Part shown: piece after piece, positions 9,334 through 17,751 of the stretch
Numbering within the stretch: the first letter of the stretch is position 1
Layout: each line of letters starts with the position of its first letter
Assembly: GCA_013140705.1 (NCBI GenBank)
Contig: JABFSH010000038.1
Coordinates: forward strand, 62,001 to 126,000
From: Methylococcaceae bacterium
GTDB taxonomy: Bacteria > Pseudomonadota > Gammaproteobacteria > Methylococcales > Methylomonadaceae
Reading direction: 5' to 3'
DNA length: 64,000 nt
The notes under the pieces: generated by a model
Database searches by the model: none
What the model saw: only the letters and a program-made list of their open reading frames with translations
What the model was told of the DNA's origin: nothing
Made by a program: the position numbers and the translations under genes

Positions 9334-9602
9334 ATATTGTAGAAATAATTCCGAAAGAAAATTACATCTTATTCATCATGGCCGACAATGGGCAAACAGG
9401 TTCATTTGATATGCGCCCTTATCTTGAATCGGAAGCCTTTGCACCGCTCAAAGAAAAGGGAGAGTTCGAACGAGTTCACAACGGCAATTACTTTATAGAG
9501 TGGGACTGTGGTGCTGACTTATCTGCGGATACTATCCAGGCTCGATGGCAGATAGTCTCGCATACAGAGGCCCAACAAAACCCTCATGTTTCGCGCAGCT
9601 GA
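9330..9602 (+). CDS. DUF2442 protein, partner of the decayed DUF4160 gene
   Basis: A 90-residue protein starting MNIVEIIPKENYILFI, with the DUF2442 pattern GSFDMRPYLESEAFAPLK followed by a CGADLSADTIQ tail. I chose the ATG at 9330 because upstream in-frame sequence belongs to the decayed neighbour and the ATGA overlap is typical of this pair. DUF4160/DUF2442 pairs are proposed toxin-antitoxin-like modules, but the biochemical role is not established. With the partner broken, this copy may be an orphan. The last residues differ from the usual ending. Confidence 0.7.
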   Translation: MNIVEIIPKENYILFIMADNGQTGSFDMRPYLESEAFAPLKEKGEFERVHNGNYFIEWDCGADLSADTIQARWQIVSHTEAQQNPHVSRS

Positions 9603-9652
9603 GTTTAATCGTTCGCTTCCTTACCAAAATCAGCCTGCAATCGCTGGTATAT

Positions 9653-9790
9653 TTAAACAGGCTCCCAATCTACGAAATGCTGATTGCCAACTACCTGAGC
9701 CACTAAACGAGCACGCCACTCAATGCGCTCAAACAAAGGCACATCATCCATATTTTCGTAATCGATATCATCGGGATACTGTTCTAACAT
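9653..9790 (-). CDS. Possible small protein, 45 residues, perhaps truncated
   Basis: The minus strand encodes MLEQYPDDIDYENMDD and then an FERIEWRARLVAQ segment, ending in a TAA after DWEPV. The same frame stays open for 15 more codons past the stop (to 9605), which looks like a longer protein cut by a nonsense mutation. AGAAGG lies just upstream of the ATG. It is convergent to the DUF2442 gene. I do not recognise the family. Coding status rests only on composition and the ribosome site. Confidence 0.35.
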   Translation of the reverse strand: MLEQYPDDIDYENMDDVPLFERIEWRARLVAQVVGNQHFVDWEPV

Positions 9791-10026
9791 AAGCCTTCTC
9801 CAGTCAGTCGTTTAACGTATTTGACGTTTTGTGTTGATGCGTTATTTAAATCCCGGCTAGTTTAGCGAGTCAATATGTCAGTCTCATTACAACTATAATA
9901 AATTCACCGATCTCATGATACTGCCATCGCTTTCAGGATTATTTGGAATTTTGATAAGCTATTGACAACAACAGGTTTATGGGTGACCTTATGATTTCGC
10001 CTATCAATCGAGCCGCCGCTTAAATA
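9791..10026. other. Intergenic region before the hotdog-like gene
   Basis: About 236 AT-rich bases without a credible ORF. A TTGACA hexamer near 9962 could be a -35 element for the downstream gene, but I see no matching -10 at proper spacing, so no promoter is asserted. Confidence 0.3.
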
Positions 10027-10956
10027 ATGTCCAATCAACCTTTTATTTTCGATCAAATTCATATAGAAGTGGCACGCAACGCCTCCGATGACTTTAATTT
10101 ATTTCATGACAAACATAAATGGCTGCAGATCACCCATAATCCGTTTAAAGGTCCCATCGTTCTGGGGTTTCAGCTCAACACGCTGATTGAATACCAAATG
10201 CGGCTTTATCGGGAAGCGCATCATGAAAACAAGATTATTGCCGAGAACAACTTGCGTTTCAGTAATTATCAGATAACGTTCGTAAACGCGGTTCGTCCCC
10301 GCATACCGGTGTATCTGGACATTAAAAAAACTCTGAACACCACCATTCCCGAACTGACGCTTGGCAACCGTATCGCCATGAAATCGGACGGTAAAACCGT
10401 GTTATTAGGCTTTAAAAAAGAAACACAATCGCCGTTATTTTTGACCGATACCCTGCTTGATAATTTACCCGACCTGAACGAAACGCCGGACCGAACGATT
10501 GTTCCTGATACCGATTATTTTCTAAAACGAAAATACATGAATAACGGCTCGGTTAAAAATTTTTTATCCGGATCGTTAGCCGAACAGTCCGACTATTTTG
10601 ATGAGTTGGCACAAATCGCACATTACCCGGAAATTTTCCCTTGCAGCCTGGCGTCAGGCGCATTACTGGAAAAAGCCCAGCTGGAGCATCATGACTTTAA
10701 ACGTAATCCCATGGTTTACACATCCCATGAAATCTCAGTAGACCGCCATTATGTCAGCCAACTCCGCAGTCATGACAGGTTGCATATTCTGGTCAAGCAA
10801 CTGCCGGAGTCCCCTAAAAACAAACTCAACCAGACCAACATCTTGTTGAGAACCTATCAATGTTATGGCCTGTTGCAGAATAACGAGGTTTTATTCAGGA
10901 TGACCATGAACCTGGTTCCTTTGAAAGAAATTTTGAAAAGCCTTGGGCATAAATAG
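10027..10956 (+). CDS. Hotdog-fold (MaoC-like) protein of unknown function
   Basis: A 309-residue soluble protein. The N-terminal part ARNASDDFNLFHDKHKW followed by GPIVLGFQL resembles the hydratase signature of MaoC/FabZ-like hotdog proteins (Asp and His followed by an internal glycine-rich helix start). The second half, with KAQLEHHDF and a DRHYVSQLRSHD stretch, may be a second hotdog repeat. This suggests acyl-CoA/acyl-ACP or a similar ligand, but I cannot name a substrate. It stands alone between the DUF2442 gene and the convergent two-component operon. The family call is by pattern only. Confidence 0.45.
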   Translation: MSNQPFIFDQIHIEVARNASDDFNLFHDKHKWLQITHNPFKGPIVLGFQLNTLIEYQMRLYREAHHENKIIAENNLRFSNYQITFVNAVRPRIPVYLDIKKTLNTTIPELTLGNRIAMKSDGKTVLLGFKKETQSPLFLTDTLLDNLPDLNETPDRTIVPDTDYFLKRKYMNNGSVKNFLSGSLAEQSDYFDELAQIAHYPEIFPCSLASGALLEKAQLEHHDFKRNPMVYTSHEISVDRHYVSQLRSHDRLHILVKQLPESPKNKLNQTNILLRTYQCYGLLQNNEVLFRMTMNLVPLKEILKSLGHK

Positions 10957-11018
10957 TGTCTTGACACTACTGGAGAAAAGCATCATGCAGGCTATTTAGA
11001 CGAACAAACTCGCCGTGC

Positions 11019-11663
11019 TCAATTTTTCATGATCCCCAACACCATCGCAATATGCGCCAACTCGGCGACCGTCGACACCTTCAGTTTACTTTTGATTTGC
11101 GTGCCATAATTGGCAACGGTCTTGTACCCCAGGCAGAGTTCATCCGCTACTTTGTGAACCGTCAAGCCTTTCGCCAGCAAGCGGAACACATCAAATTCCC
11201 GAGCCGACAACGAATCAATGACTGTTCGATAAACCGCCGCATTATTCACTTCAGATTTAATTGTCAGCAAACCCGGTTCAATATAGGTCTCTCCGTCCGC
11301 AATTTTCTGTATGGCCCTAATCAGGATGCCGGGAGCGCTGTTCTTGGTGATATAACCTTTTGCCCCTGCACTCATGGCACGATTCACATAGACCATTTCA
11401 TCATGAACACTAAACACCAGAATTTTGGCCTGGCTGTCACGACTGCAAATTCGCCGTATGCTTTCCAGGCCGCCAATGCCCGGCATCGACAAATCCAGCA
11501 CCATGACATCGGGCTGTTTTTCCAGATACAGCTGACAGGCTTGCTCGCCCCGCTCGGCTTCGGCAATGACATCGATATGCTCTGCTGTAGACAACAACAG
11601 TCGAAAACCGGCTCTGACAACGGCATGATCGTCAACCAATATGACTTTTATCCGGTTTTTCAT
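11019..11663 (-). CDS. NarL/LuxR-family response regulator, MxaB-like
   Basis: A 214-residue response regulator. The receiver domain has the acidic pair DD at 11-12, phospho-acceptor Asp57 in MVLDLSMPG and the lysine in GAKGYITK. The C-terminal half has a LuxR helix-turn-helix (LSAREFDVFRLLAKGLTVHKVA then LGYKTVANY). It overlaps the upstream kinase gene by 4 bases, so kinase and regulator are coupled. In type I methanotrophs a LuxR-type regulator (MxaB) and a kinase (MxaY) control the mxa operon and the metal-dependent dehydrogenase switch. Placement downstream of the mxa operon supports a related role, but orthology is not proven. A close paralogue lies at 29760. Confidence 0.85.
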   Translation of the reverse strand: MKNRIKVILVDDHAVVRAGFRLLLSTAEHIDVIAEAERGEQACQLYLEKQPDVMVLDLSMPGIGGLESIRRICSRDSQAKILVFSVHDEMVYVNRAMSAGAKGYITKNSAPGILIRAIQKIADGETYIEPGLLTIKSEVNNAAVYRTVIDSLSAREFDVFRLLAKGLTVHKVADELCLGYKTVANYGTQIKSKLKVSTVAELAHIAMVLGIMKN

Positions 11664-12985
11664 TTCAGCGGAATACGGGCTATGACACGCATGCCGTGGC
11701 CAGGCTGGGTTTGAATACCAAATTCACCGCCCAGACTATTAATTCTTTCTCTCATCCCTAATAAACCAAAACCCGACTTGATCATTTCTGCTGAACATCC
11801 CTGTCCATCATCGTTAACTTCCAGCCTTAGTACTTTTCCAGCCCCGGTCTCATGCTTAACTTCCAAATCGACAGTCACCTTCTTTGCCTGCGCATGACGC
11901 ACGACATTAGTGAGGCATTCCTGCACAACTCGAAATATCTGAATGGTGATTTTTTGTTCCATATGATCGACCTCATCCGGGCAGGTCATATCGAGTATCA
12001 ACCCCGGATAACGGATCGACCAGTGATTCAATAAATCTTCCAGAGTCGCCTTCAGACCCAGTTCGGTTAAAATGAGCGGGTGCAATTGATGCATCATCGA
12101 ACGCACTACCTTGATCAAATGGTCACAAATACTGATAATCGATTCGGTAGCTTTGGCCACGTTGGCTTTTTGATGGGTGGCGGTAATGGCCGTCACTTTA
12201 ATGGCGGTTAGCGATTGCCCCAGTTCATCATGCAATTCCTGCGCGAGCCGCTGTCTTTCATCTTCCTGGATTTCCAGTGAATGCTGAGTCAGGGCCCTGT
12301 TCTGCTGTTGCGCCAGATTCAAGACGCCGGTCATATGATTGATGGCTTTGGCGATACTGTCGTATTCCTGGGTAGAAAATTCCGGCAGTTTTTGCTGATA
12401 TTGCCCGGTTTCAATAACTTTTAGCGCATTAACAATAATGGCGATGGCTTTTATCGCCTTATTAAATACCACCTGGACGGCCAAAAAAGTAAACAGCGTC
12501 AATCCAAAAATGGAACTAAAAAATGCCAGGGTTTCCTGCCAGACTTCCGTGATTTCATCCAGCGGATTGGCTCGAATCACCAGCGTGATGGGTTCACCGC
12601 TGGGGCTGGTGATATCATGCTCGGCTTTTGGATACTGAGCCCCAACGAGATTTATAAACCATTGCGGAGGCTTTTTCCCTGCCTCTGTCAAAGGGTTATC
12701 GTGAGTGAAATCGATGATTTGTCCGGATGCCTTTTTAAACTGAATGCTCAGGTGGCGGGTTTCCTTAAGAGCATTCAGTTCCGCCAGCCAGTCAGTTTCC
12801 GTTGGCGTTGCTTGAGATGCACGAGACAGGCTGAAGGTAATCAACTGCAGCGCAAGATTGATGGATGAATCGACTTCCTTTTCAACGGCATTTCGCGCCT
12901 GCCAAATCGCTATCGATCCACCCAATATCAAAATACAAAGGGAAGAAAGAAAAATCCTGATATTAAGCTGATAGCGTAAACTCAT
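11660..12985 (-). CDS. NarX-type sensor histidine kinase, MxaY candidate
   Basis: A 441-residue membrane kinase. The first transmembrane segment is at ~9-29, a periplasmic sensor region runs to ~150, and the second membrane segment is at ~153-173. A HAMP-like linker follows, then a HisKA_3 domain with ERQRLAQELHDELGQ (phospho-acceptor His252). The HATPase_c domain at the end has N-box QECLTNVVRHA and GFGLLGMRERI. It is the partner of the overlapping regulator gene. The periplasmic domain has no recognisable ligand-binding family. MxaY of Methylotuvimicrobium buryatense is a sensor kinase in the lanthanide switch; this gene is a candidate counterpart by location and architecture only. Confidence 0.85.
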   Translation of the reverse strand: MSLRYQLNIRIFLSSLCILILGGSIAIWQARNAVEKEVDSSINLALQLITFSLSRASQATPTETDWLAELNALKETRHLSIQFKKASGQIIDFTHDNPLTEAGKKPPQWFINLVGAQYPKAEHDITSPSGEPITLVIRANPLDEITEVWQETLAFFSSIFGLTLFTFLAVQVVFNKAIKAIAIIVNALKVIETGQYQQKLPEFSTQEYDSIAKAINHMTGVLNLAQQQNRALTQHSLEIQEDERQRLAQELHDELGQSLTAIKVTAITATHQKANVAKATESIISICDHLIKVVRSMMHQLHPLILTELGLKATLEDLLNHWSIRYPGLILDMTCPDEVDHMEQKITIQIFRVVQECLTNVVRHAQAKKVTVDLEVKHETGAGKVLRLEVNDDGQGCSAEMIKSGFGLLGMRERINSLGGEFGIQTQPGHGMRVIARIPLK

Positions 12986-13164
12986 TGTACGTTGAATTTA
13001 TGACTGGTAAACCCGCCATTATTCACCGATGACGGTTTATTCGCCATAGGAAAATATCTTTTTCGAACTTAACTTTGAACGACACCCGGAGTCTATCCTT
13101 GGAAACTGTGGAGAACAGGCAACTCCGTTTCCCTGCCTATGGCGCAGGAACCGAAAATTATTCT

Positions 13165-13689
13165 TTATCTTTTTTCGTCTGTCTCTTCGCCTATTTCCCA
13201 TTCTTCCTTGGAAACCTCGATAATTTTGCCGCTGACTGCATCCACTTCAATCTTGGTTTCAATTCCCTTGTCGCTGATGATATCAAATTCATAACTGGCA
13301 TCGCCGTTACTTTCAATTTCATATTCGACTTCTGCAATTTTGCCGGGATAGGCTTTCAGGGCAATGTCTGAAGCATTTTTCTCGGTAACTTTCATGCCTT
13401 TCTTGAATACCTCGGCATCAGCATTGTCGGCTTCGCTTTCAGTTTCGGTAATTTTGCCATTTTTGGCATTACACATAAACTCCCACTCAGCGCCGCTGGA
13501 ATCCTTTATTTCGAACTCATAAAACGGCTTACCCGACACATCCAGTTTTTCCAGCTTTATGATTTCACCAGGTTTTTGCTTTTGTATTGCTGCAATACAT
13601 GTATCTACGGTCTGACTGCCTGCATAGCTCACTGAAGCAGTTGATAGAATGCCTAAGGCAACTGTAATTCCAAGCGCATTATTTTTCAT
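13165..13689 (-). CDS. Secreted PepSY-domain protein
   Basis: A 174-residue exported protein. The start at 13689 (MKNNALGIT) is chosen because a signal peptide ending SVSYA follows and TGGAGAA precedes it; an in-frame extension of 16 codons upstream lacks both. The mature part holds two PepSY-like repeats, each with a YEFEIK/YEFDII strand pair and a NAKNGKITE or DAVSGKIIE turn. PepSY proteins are periplasmic, often linked to proteases or two-component systems. This one lies between the mxa operon and the kinase/regulator pair on the same strand, so it could be an accessory sensor or inhibitor. The high Glu/Asp content may suit metal binding, but that is speculative. Confidence 0.75.
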   Translation of the reverse strand: MKNNALGITVALGILSTASVSYAGSQTVDTCIAAIQKQKPGEIIKLEKLDVSGKPFYEFEIKDSSGAEWEFMCNAKNGKITETESEADNADAEVFKKGMKVTEKNASDIALKAYPGKIAEVEYEIESNGDASYEFDIISDKGIETKIEVDAVSGKIIEVSKEEWEIGEETDEKR

Positions 13690-13797
13690 AAAATTCTCCA
13701 AAAACAGATCACGTATAACAAAATATGATTCGCTCATTTTTTGCTGACGCCTATTATAAACACGATTACAGAGAACATAATTTTTATAGTTTTTAGC

Positions 13798-14322
13798 TTA
13801 CAGAAATTTATGCGATGAATGCTTGGAAAGTGCTACCTCTGAATTAGCAAAGTGGCTGACAATCGCCGCTAATATCGCCAGGATTATCAGTTGCCAAATA
13901 TAGTCGTCAAAATAGGCAATACTGATCGCTGTCAATACCAGGAAAATGCCGACAAAAACACTCCGCCACCCCGTGCGAACGCCGTCCAGATAGGTTGTCA
14001 GGGCCAGAATCAACAGCACGATCAAACCGGCCTCTTCATGAAAAATTCTTCCCGAAACATGGTAGGCATATACAATGCTGCCTGTAATCAGGCCTCCGCT
14101 CCAGTGTAAGGCTTGTGTCACCAGCCCCTTCGAATCCGCATGAGACTGTTTGAACCGAAAATACGCGGGTGCCATCGCAATCAAGCTAAATACAAACAGC
14201 ATCAGCAACCAGTAATCGTGGCTTGCATGCCGATAGGTATAGGCAATACAGGCGCCAAGTGATGACAAAAACAGGCGCAGCATAAAAAGATTGTGATTAG
14301 ATAAAAAGTTTTGCAAAGTCAT
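13798..14322 (-). CDS. Small multi-spanning membrane protein following mxaL
   Basis: A 174-residue protein with about five hydrophobic segments (for example LFLSSLGACIAYTY, LLMLFVFSLIAMAPAYF, LIVLLILALTTYL, VFVGIFLVLTAISIAYF and IILAILAAIVSHF). I do not recognise the family. It begins 22 bases downstream of mxaL on the same strand and is probably the last gene of the mxa operon, where other methylotrophs carry mxaD. A role in dehydrogenase maturation or as a membrane partner of the VWA proteins is possible from context only. Confidence 0.65.
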   Translation of the reverse strand: MTLQNFLSNHNLFMLRLFLSSLGACIAYTYRHASHDYWLLMLFVFSLIAMAPAYFRFKQSHADSKGLVTQALHWSGGLITGSIVYAYHVSGRIFHEEAGLIVLLILALTTYLDGVRTGWRSVFVGIFLVLTAISIAYFDDYIWQLIILAILAAIVSHFANSEVALSKHSSHKFL

Positions 14323-14344
14323 GGTGTGTTCTCATTAAAATTGT

Positions 14345-15331
14345 TTAAGAATGCTGTTTCTTTATTCTTCTCATATAAAATTGCAACAGCAGTTTAGGAT
14401 CGGGGCTATAGATAATGCATAGCATCAGTAAGGCCAGTAAGGCCGAATGCCAACGGATATCGACTTGTACCGGCCTTAAGATTGCCAATTCCGGATTTTG
14501 TAAGGCAATTTTTAGATTCTGACTATCCGTCAAGCGGGCATAACCCAGACCGGATTCGATTGCCAGCTGCTCCAAATACGTTTCATGTAGCGCTGTCAAA
14601 TGTTCAGTGCCGGTGATCGCCTGACTTCCAAAAGGCGCATTCCGGGCGTTGTAGCCTTCAATTTGCGATGGATCAAGATTGGATTGACCAAAAGTGGATC
14701 GATGCGGCACATCGTCTTCCGAGTAAAAGCCCGTCGGCGCACCGTTTGAGTCAAACTTGGGAATGGGTACCGCCTGCAAGCCACCGACTCCAATGATAAG
14801 ACCCTTGACCTTATCTTTCAGTCCGGAAAAGTCAGCTCGATAATTCGGATTGACTGGAGGTGCCTCCTGCCCGTCAGTAATAAATACAATGCGGCTTTCA
14901 CCCTTTTTGAGCATCTCAAGCGTACTCAACAAACCCTTGGCGATGTTGCTGTCGGCTGCCCACGCCATGCGCCAGTCAATTTTGCTCAGTGTCGTGTCAA
15001 TTTCGGCGTACGACGAACAAACTTCTATTGGTTCAAATAATAACGTTGAACGTCTCTCGGTGAACAATCCCAGCCCAACTTTAGACTGACACGGGAGATT
15101 TGTGATTATTTTTCGCAATGCGTCTTTAACAAATTGCAGACGACTGACCGCCTGGCTGTTAAGTTGATAATCCGTTGCGTTCATGCTGCGGGTTATATCG
15201 ATGATAAAGGTCAAGTTATAGACCGGATATTTCTGTTGTTGGGTCGGGCGCACAAATAACACAAGCATTGCCGTCAACGCGATAAGCAAACACCAGAGGC
15301 GATAATCTTTTTTATCGAAGCTAAAGTTCAT
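14345..15331 (-). CDS. mxaL: MxaL, VWA-domain protein for methanol dehydrogenase maturation
   Basis: A 328-residue membrane-anchored protein. I chose ATG 15331 (MNFSFDKKDYRLW), five bases after the mxaK stop, over a longer in-frame extension. An N-terminal transmembrane segment is followed by a von Willebrand A domain whose MIDAS reads DITRS rather than the usual DxSxS, with VFITDG later. MxaL with MxaA, C, K, R and S is needed for calcium insertion and assembly of MxaFI dehydrogenase in the periplasm. A hydrophobic segment near the C-terminus (LLALLMLCII) suggests a second membrane anchor. Position after mxaK matches the canonical order RSACKL. Confidence 0.85.
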   Translation of the reverse strand: MNFSFDKKDYRLWCLLIALTAMLVLFVRPTQQQKYPVYNLTFIIDITRSMNATDYQLNSQAVSRLQFVKDALRKIITNLPCQSKVGLGLFTERRSTLLFEPIEVCSSYAEIDTTLSKIDWRMAWAADSNIAKGLLSTLEMLKKGESRIVFITDGQEAPPVNPNYRADFSGLKDKVKGLIIGVGGLQAVPIPKFDSNGAPTGFYSEDDVPHRSTFGQSNLDPSQIEGYNARNAPFGSQAITGTEHLTALHETYLEQLAIESGLGYARLTDSQNLKIALQNPELAILRPVQVDIRWHSALLALLMLCIIYSPDPKLLLQFYMRRIKKQHS

Positions 15332-15336
15332 CTGAT

Positions 15337-15897
15337 TTAAGGCAAACCGCGGGGAAATCCCGGAACGGTAGTCCAAAATTGCGCTTTCTGACTGTTTTGA
15401 TTATCGTCCGAACTGTTAACCCTATCCATTTCCGGCAGCAGACGCATCGCAACTTCAAGATTGTATTTGGCATCCCAATTTTGACTATCCAGCGCCAGAG
15501 CCTGACGGTAAGTCTGTTTCGCCAATCCTGCCAGCGGCAGGGCCTCATTCATGTGCATCGCCTCTACCTTTTCTACGGCTTGTTCCAGATACAGATTACC
15601 AAGGTTGTAGCGGGCTTGCGCTTGAAAATGCCGGTCACCTTTATCCAGGATCAAACTCAGTGTCGACAGAGCATCGTCGTATCGGTGTTTTTGCTTGAAA
15701 TAAAGCGCTCGTGCCAGTCTCAATTCAGGTGGTCCGGATACCACGTTGTTAACATCGACATCCCTTCCGGCAATTAACTGCACTATCAGCTGGTTCTCAC
15801 GGTAAACACTGTAAAGAGAACAGGCATGAAAAATAACTGCAATGATACTGAATGCCAATGCACCCCAAATCATGTTGTGTCGCAGGGTTCTAATCAT
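15337..15897 (-). CDS. mxaK: MxaK, methanol dehydrogenase maturation protein
   Basis: A 186-residue protein with one N-terminal transmembrane segment (MIWGALAFSIIAVIFHACS) and a mainly helical, TPR-like periplasmic part (RYDDALSTLSLILDKGD, then YNLGNLYLEQAVEKVE, then YRQALALDSQNWDAKYNLEVA). The ATG at 15897 overlaps the end of mxaC; a TTG further upstream is unlikely. MxaK is a poorly conserved member of the calcium-insertion gene set, and identification rests on position between mxaC and mxaL, size and TPR pattern. Confidence 0.8.
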   Translation of the reverse strand: MIRTLRHNMIWGALAFSIIAVIFHACSLYSVYRENQLIVQLIAGRDVDVNNVVSGPPELRLARALYFKQKHRYDDALSTLSLILDKGDRHFQAQARYNLGNLYLEQAVEKVEAMHMNEALPLAGLAKQTYRQALALDSQNWDAKYNLEVAMRLLPEMDRVNSSDDNQNSQKAQFWTTVPGFPRGLP

Positions 15898-16879
15898 TTT
15901 TGACGTTGACCTCAAAGTATTTGACCCCCAGCAGTAGTGTCATCAGCAGCAGGGCAAGCTGATAACAACGGTCGGTTAAATCAAGTCTGGGGACCCGCTC
16001 CAGATAGTACATCGGCAGATTTTCCAGTCGATTAATATCAGCAATGGCATCCCTGAGCGCATTCGGACTTTCAGCTTCATAGGCCTTATACGGACTGCCC
16101 AGACTGGAAAGGAATTTATGCAAATAGAGTTCAGGCATGGCCTGTGCGTTATCGTCGCGACTGTCCAGGGGCTTATCAAAAATACCGGGACTATTGGTGG
16201 TACGCAGAAAAATCCAGTACAACCTGACCTGTTGTTGCTTAAACCATTCCCGCAATTTCTGTTCACTGTCGGCATCAACAGCAGCCGCTCCATCTGAAAC
16301 CAGCAGCACGATGCGTGAACCGGTAACCGCCTGTTGTTGAAAAAATGACAAGGCCATGCCCAAACCCTTACTGACATGGGTATAAGCTAGAGCGGGTGTC
16401 GACGTGGCCGCTATGGCTGACAGTACAGCCTGTTTGTTTTCGGTGAGCGGCATTACAAATAATGGAGCGGTACTGAATTCAGCAACACCGATTAAATCCG
16501 ATTTACGTTGACTGACAAATTCGGACAGTAAGCGACGTGCTGAATCGGCCTTTGATTCTTCTTTACCACTCGGTGCTTTACCAGCAAAACTGTTATCCAT
16601 GCTATTGCTGCGATCCAGCAAGATCACGATATGGGCACCCTGACCGATGCGCTCGATACTTTGCTCCGTGCGGTGCAGCCCGGCCATGCCAAGGACCAGA
16701 CCGGCGATTGCTGCCATAGCCATCAATCGCAATAACAGTGACAACAAAGTGGACATACTGTCGGTAGGGATCATGGTCAGCCATGGATTAGGCGTTAAGC
16801 GCATGCCACTATTAAACAATGGCAACAACACCAAAACCAAACCTGATAAAAGCCAAGGTGAATCAACTGCCAGATTCAT
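15890..16879 (-). CDS. mxaC: MxaC, VWA-domain protein for methanol dehydrogenase maturation
   Basis: A 329-residue BatA/BatB-like protein: N-terminal membrane segments, a von Willebrand A domain with intact MIDAS DRSNS (in VILLDRSNSMDNS) and LLVSDG, and a C-terminal transmembrane segment (YQLALLLMTLLLG). It is one of the genes required for making calcium-loaded MxaFI in methylotrophs. It overlaps mxaA at the start by 4 bases and mxaK at the end by 8, so the block is translationally coupled. Its MIDAS is canonical, unlike that of MxaL. Confidence 0.87.
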   Translation of the reverse strand: MNLAVDSPWLLSGLVLVLLPLFNSGMRLTPNPWLTMIPTDSMSTLLSLLLRLMAMAAIAGLVLGMAGLHRTEQSIERIGQGAHIVILLDRSNSMDNSFAGKAPSGKEESKADSARRLLSEFVSQRKSDLIGVAEFSTAPLFVMPLTENKQAVLSAIAATSTPALAYTHVSKGLGMALSFFQQQAVTGSRIVLLVSDGAAAVDADSEQKLREWFKQQQVRLYWIFLRTTNSPGIFDKPLDSRDDNAQAMPELYLHKFLSSLGSPYKAYEAESPNALRDAIADINRLENLPMYYLERVPRLDLTDRCYQLALLLMTLLLGVKYFEVNVKND

Positions 16880-17751
16880 TGACTGCCTCGTTCAATTTTC
16901 CGGCATTGTTTGCAAAGTTCTTTGAGTTTTTCCAAATCAAGTTGGACAACGACCATTCCACTGGTAAAAAAATAACGGTTGGAATAGGTGAAAAACCAAT
17001 CCAGTTCCGAACTCATCTGTTGATACTGTGGATTAAGCTGGAAAAAATGGCTTAATTGATTGTGAAATAATGGTTGTCTGTAAAGACTATTCAAGGCTTG
17101 ATGAACTGTTGTTAAGGCCTGATCCATATCTGATTTTGACAAAGCTTCAATTTTTCGTAACGCTTGCTTAAACAGAGTCCGTCGCAATAGCTTGGGAAAG
17201 TATCCATACAAAAAACAGAGATAGGCCGCTATCAGGAAAGCCAAACAGAGGCTGACAACCAAACCATAAACATTCAGTGTATTCGGTAGTAATGACGGCG
17301 CCGCATCAGGCCGCATGTATTCACCGTCATCGCTTTTGCGCACTGCCAACTCTCTAAGCGGCGACAGGTTAAACGACCAATCGGGGATTATTTGGCTATC
17401 AGTCTGTTCACCTTGTTTCAGTAACACTTTGAAACCCGGAAGGGTTAACATCTTCACTTCAAGCGGCGCGTAAAACACCTGATAGAGCAAATCGATTTGA
17501 TAATGCTGTCCGGTGTTTATTACGCTAATTCGATTTAAATTAAGCCAGCGGTTTATGGGGCCCTTGGCAGGCAAACTTGCGGTTTGCAGGGTAACATCCG
17601 GACGTGTTTCGATAATAATACGCTGAGGGATTTCATCGCCGATGACATAACCGAAAGGCCGGGGCGTTTCAATATGAAAATAACTGACCGCCTGATTATT
17701 CGAGCCCGAACAGCCGGCCAACAAAAGCAATGCAACTAACAGGATTCTCAT
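16876..17751 (-). CDS. mxaA: MxaA, methanol dehydrogenase maturation protein
   Basis: A 291-residue protein with a lipoprotein-type signal (LLLLAGCSGS, lipobox Cys at ~14), a periplasmic region of ~145 residues and one transmembrane segment (VYGLVVSLCLAFLIAAYLCFLYG) followed by a cytoplasmic tail rich in aromatic and basic residues. MxaA is required for calcium incorporation into methanol dehydrogenase. It overlaps both mxaS and mxaC by 4 bases. Family identity is inferred from gene order plus topology; the sequence itself has no widely known domain. Confidence 0.82.
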   Translation of the reverse strand: MRILLVALLLLAGCSGSNNQAVSYFHIETPRPFGYVIGDEIPQRIIIETRPDVTLQTASLPAKGPINRWLNLNRISVINTGQHYQIDLLYQVFYAPLEVKMLTLPGFKVLLKQGEQTDSQIIPDWSFNLSPLRELAVRKSDDGEYMRPDAAPSLLPNTLNVYGLVVSLCLAFLIAAYLCFLYGYFPKLLRRTLFKQALRKIEALSKSDMDQALTTVHQALNSLYRQPLFHNQLSHFFQLNPQYQQMSSELDWFFTYSNRYFFTSGMVVVQLDLEKLKELCKQCRKIERGSQ

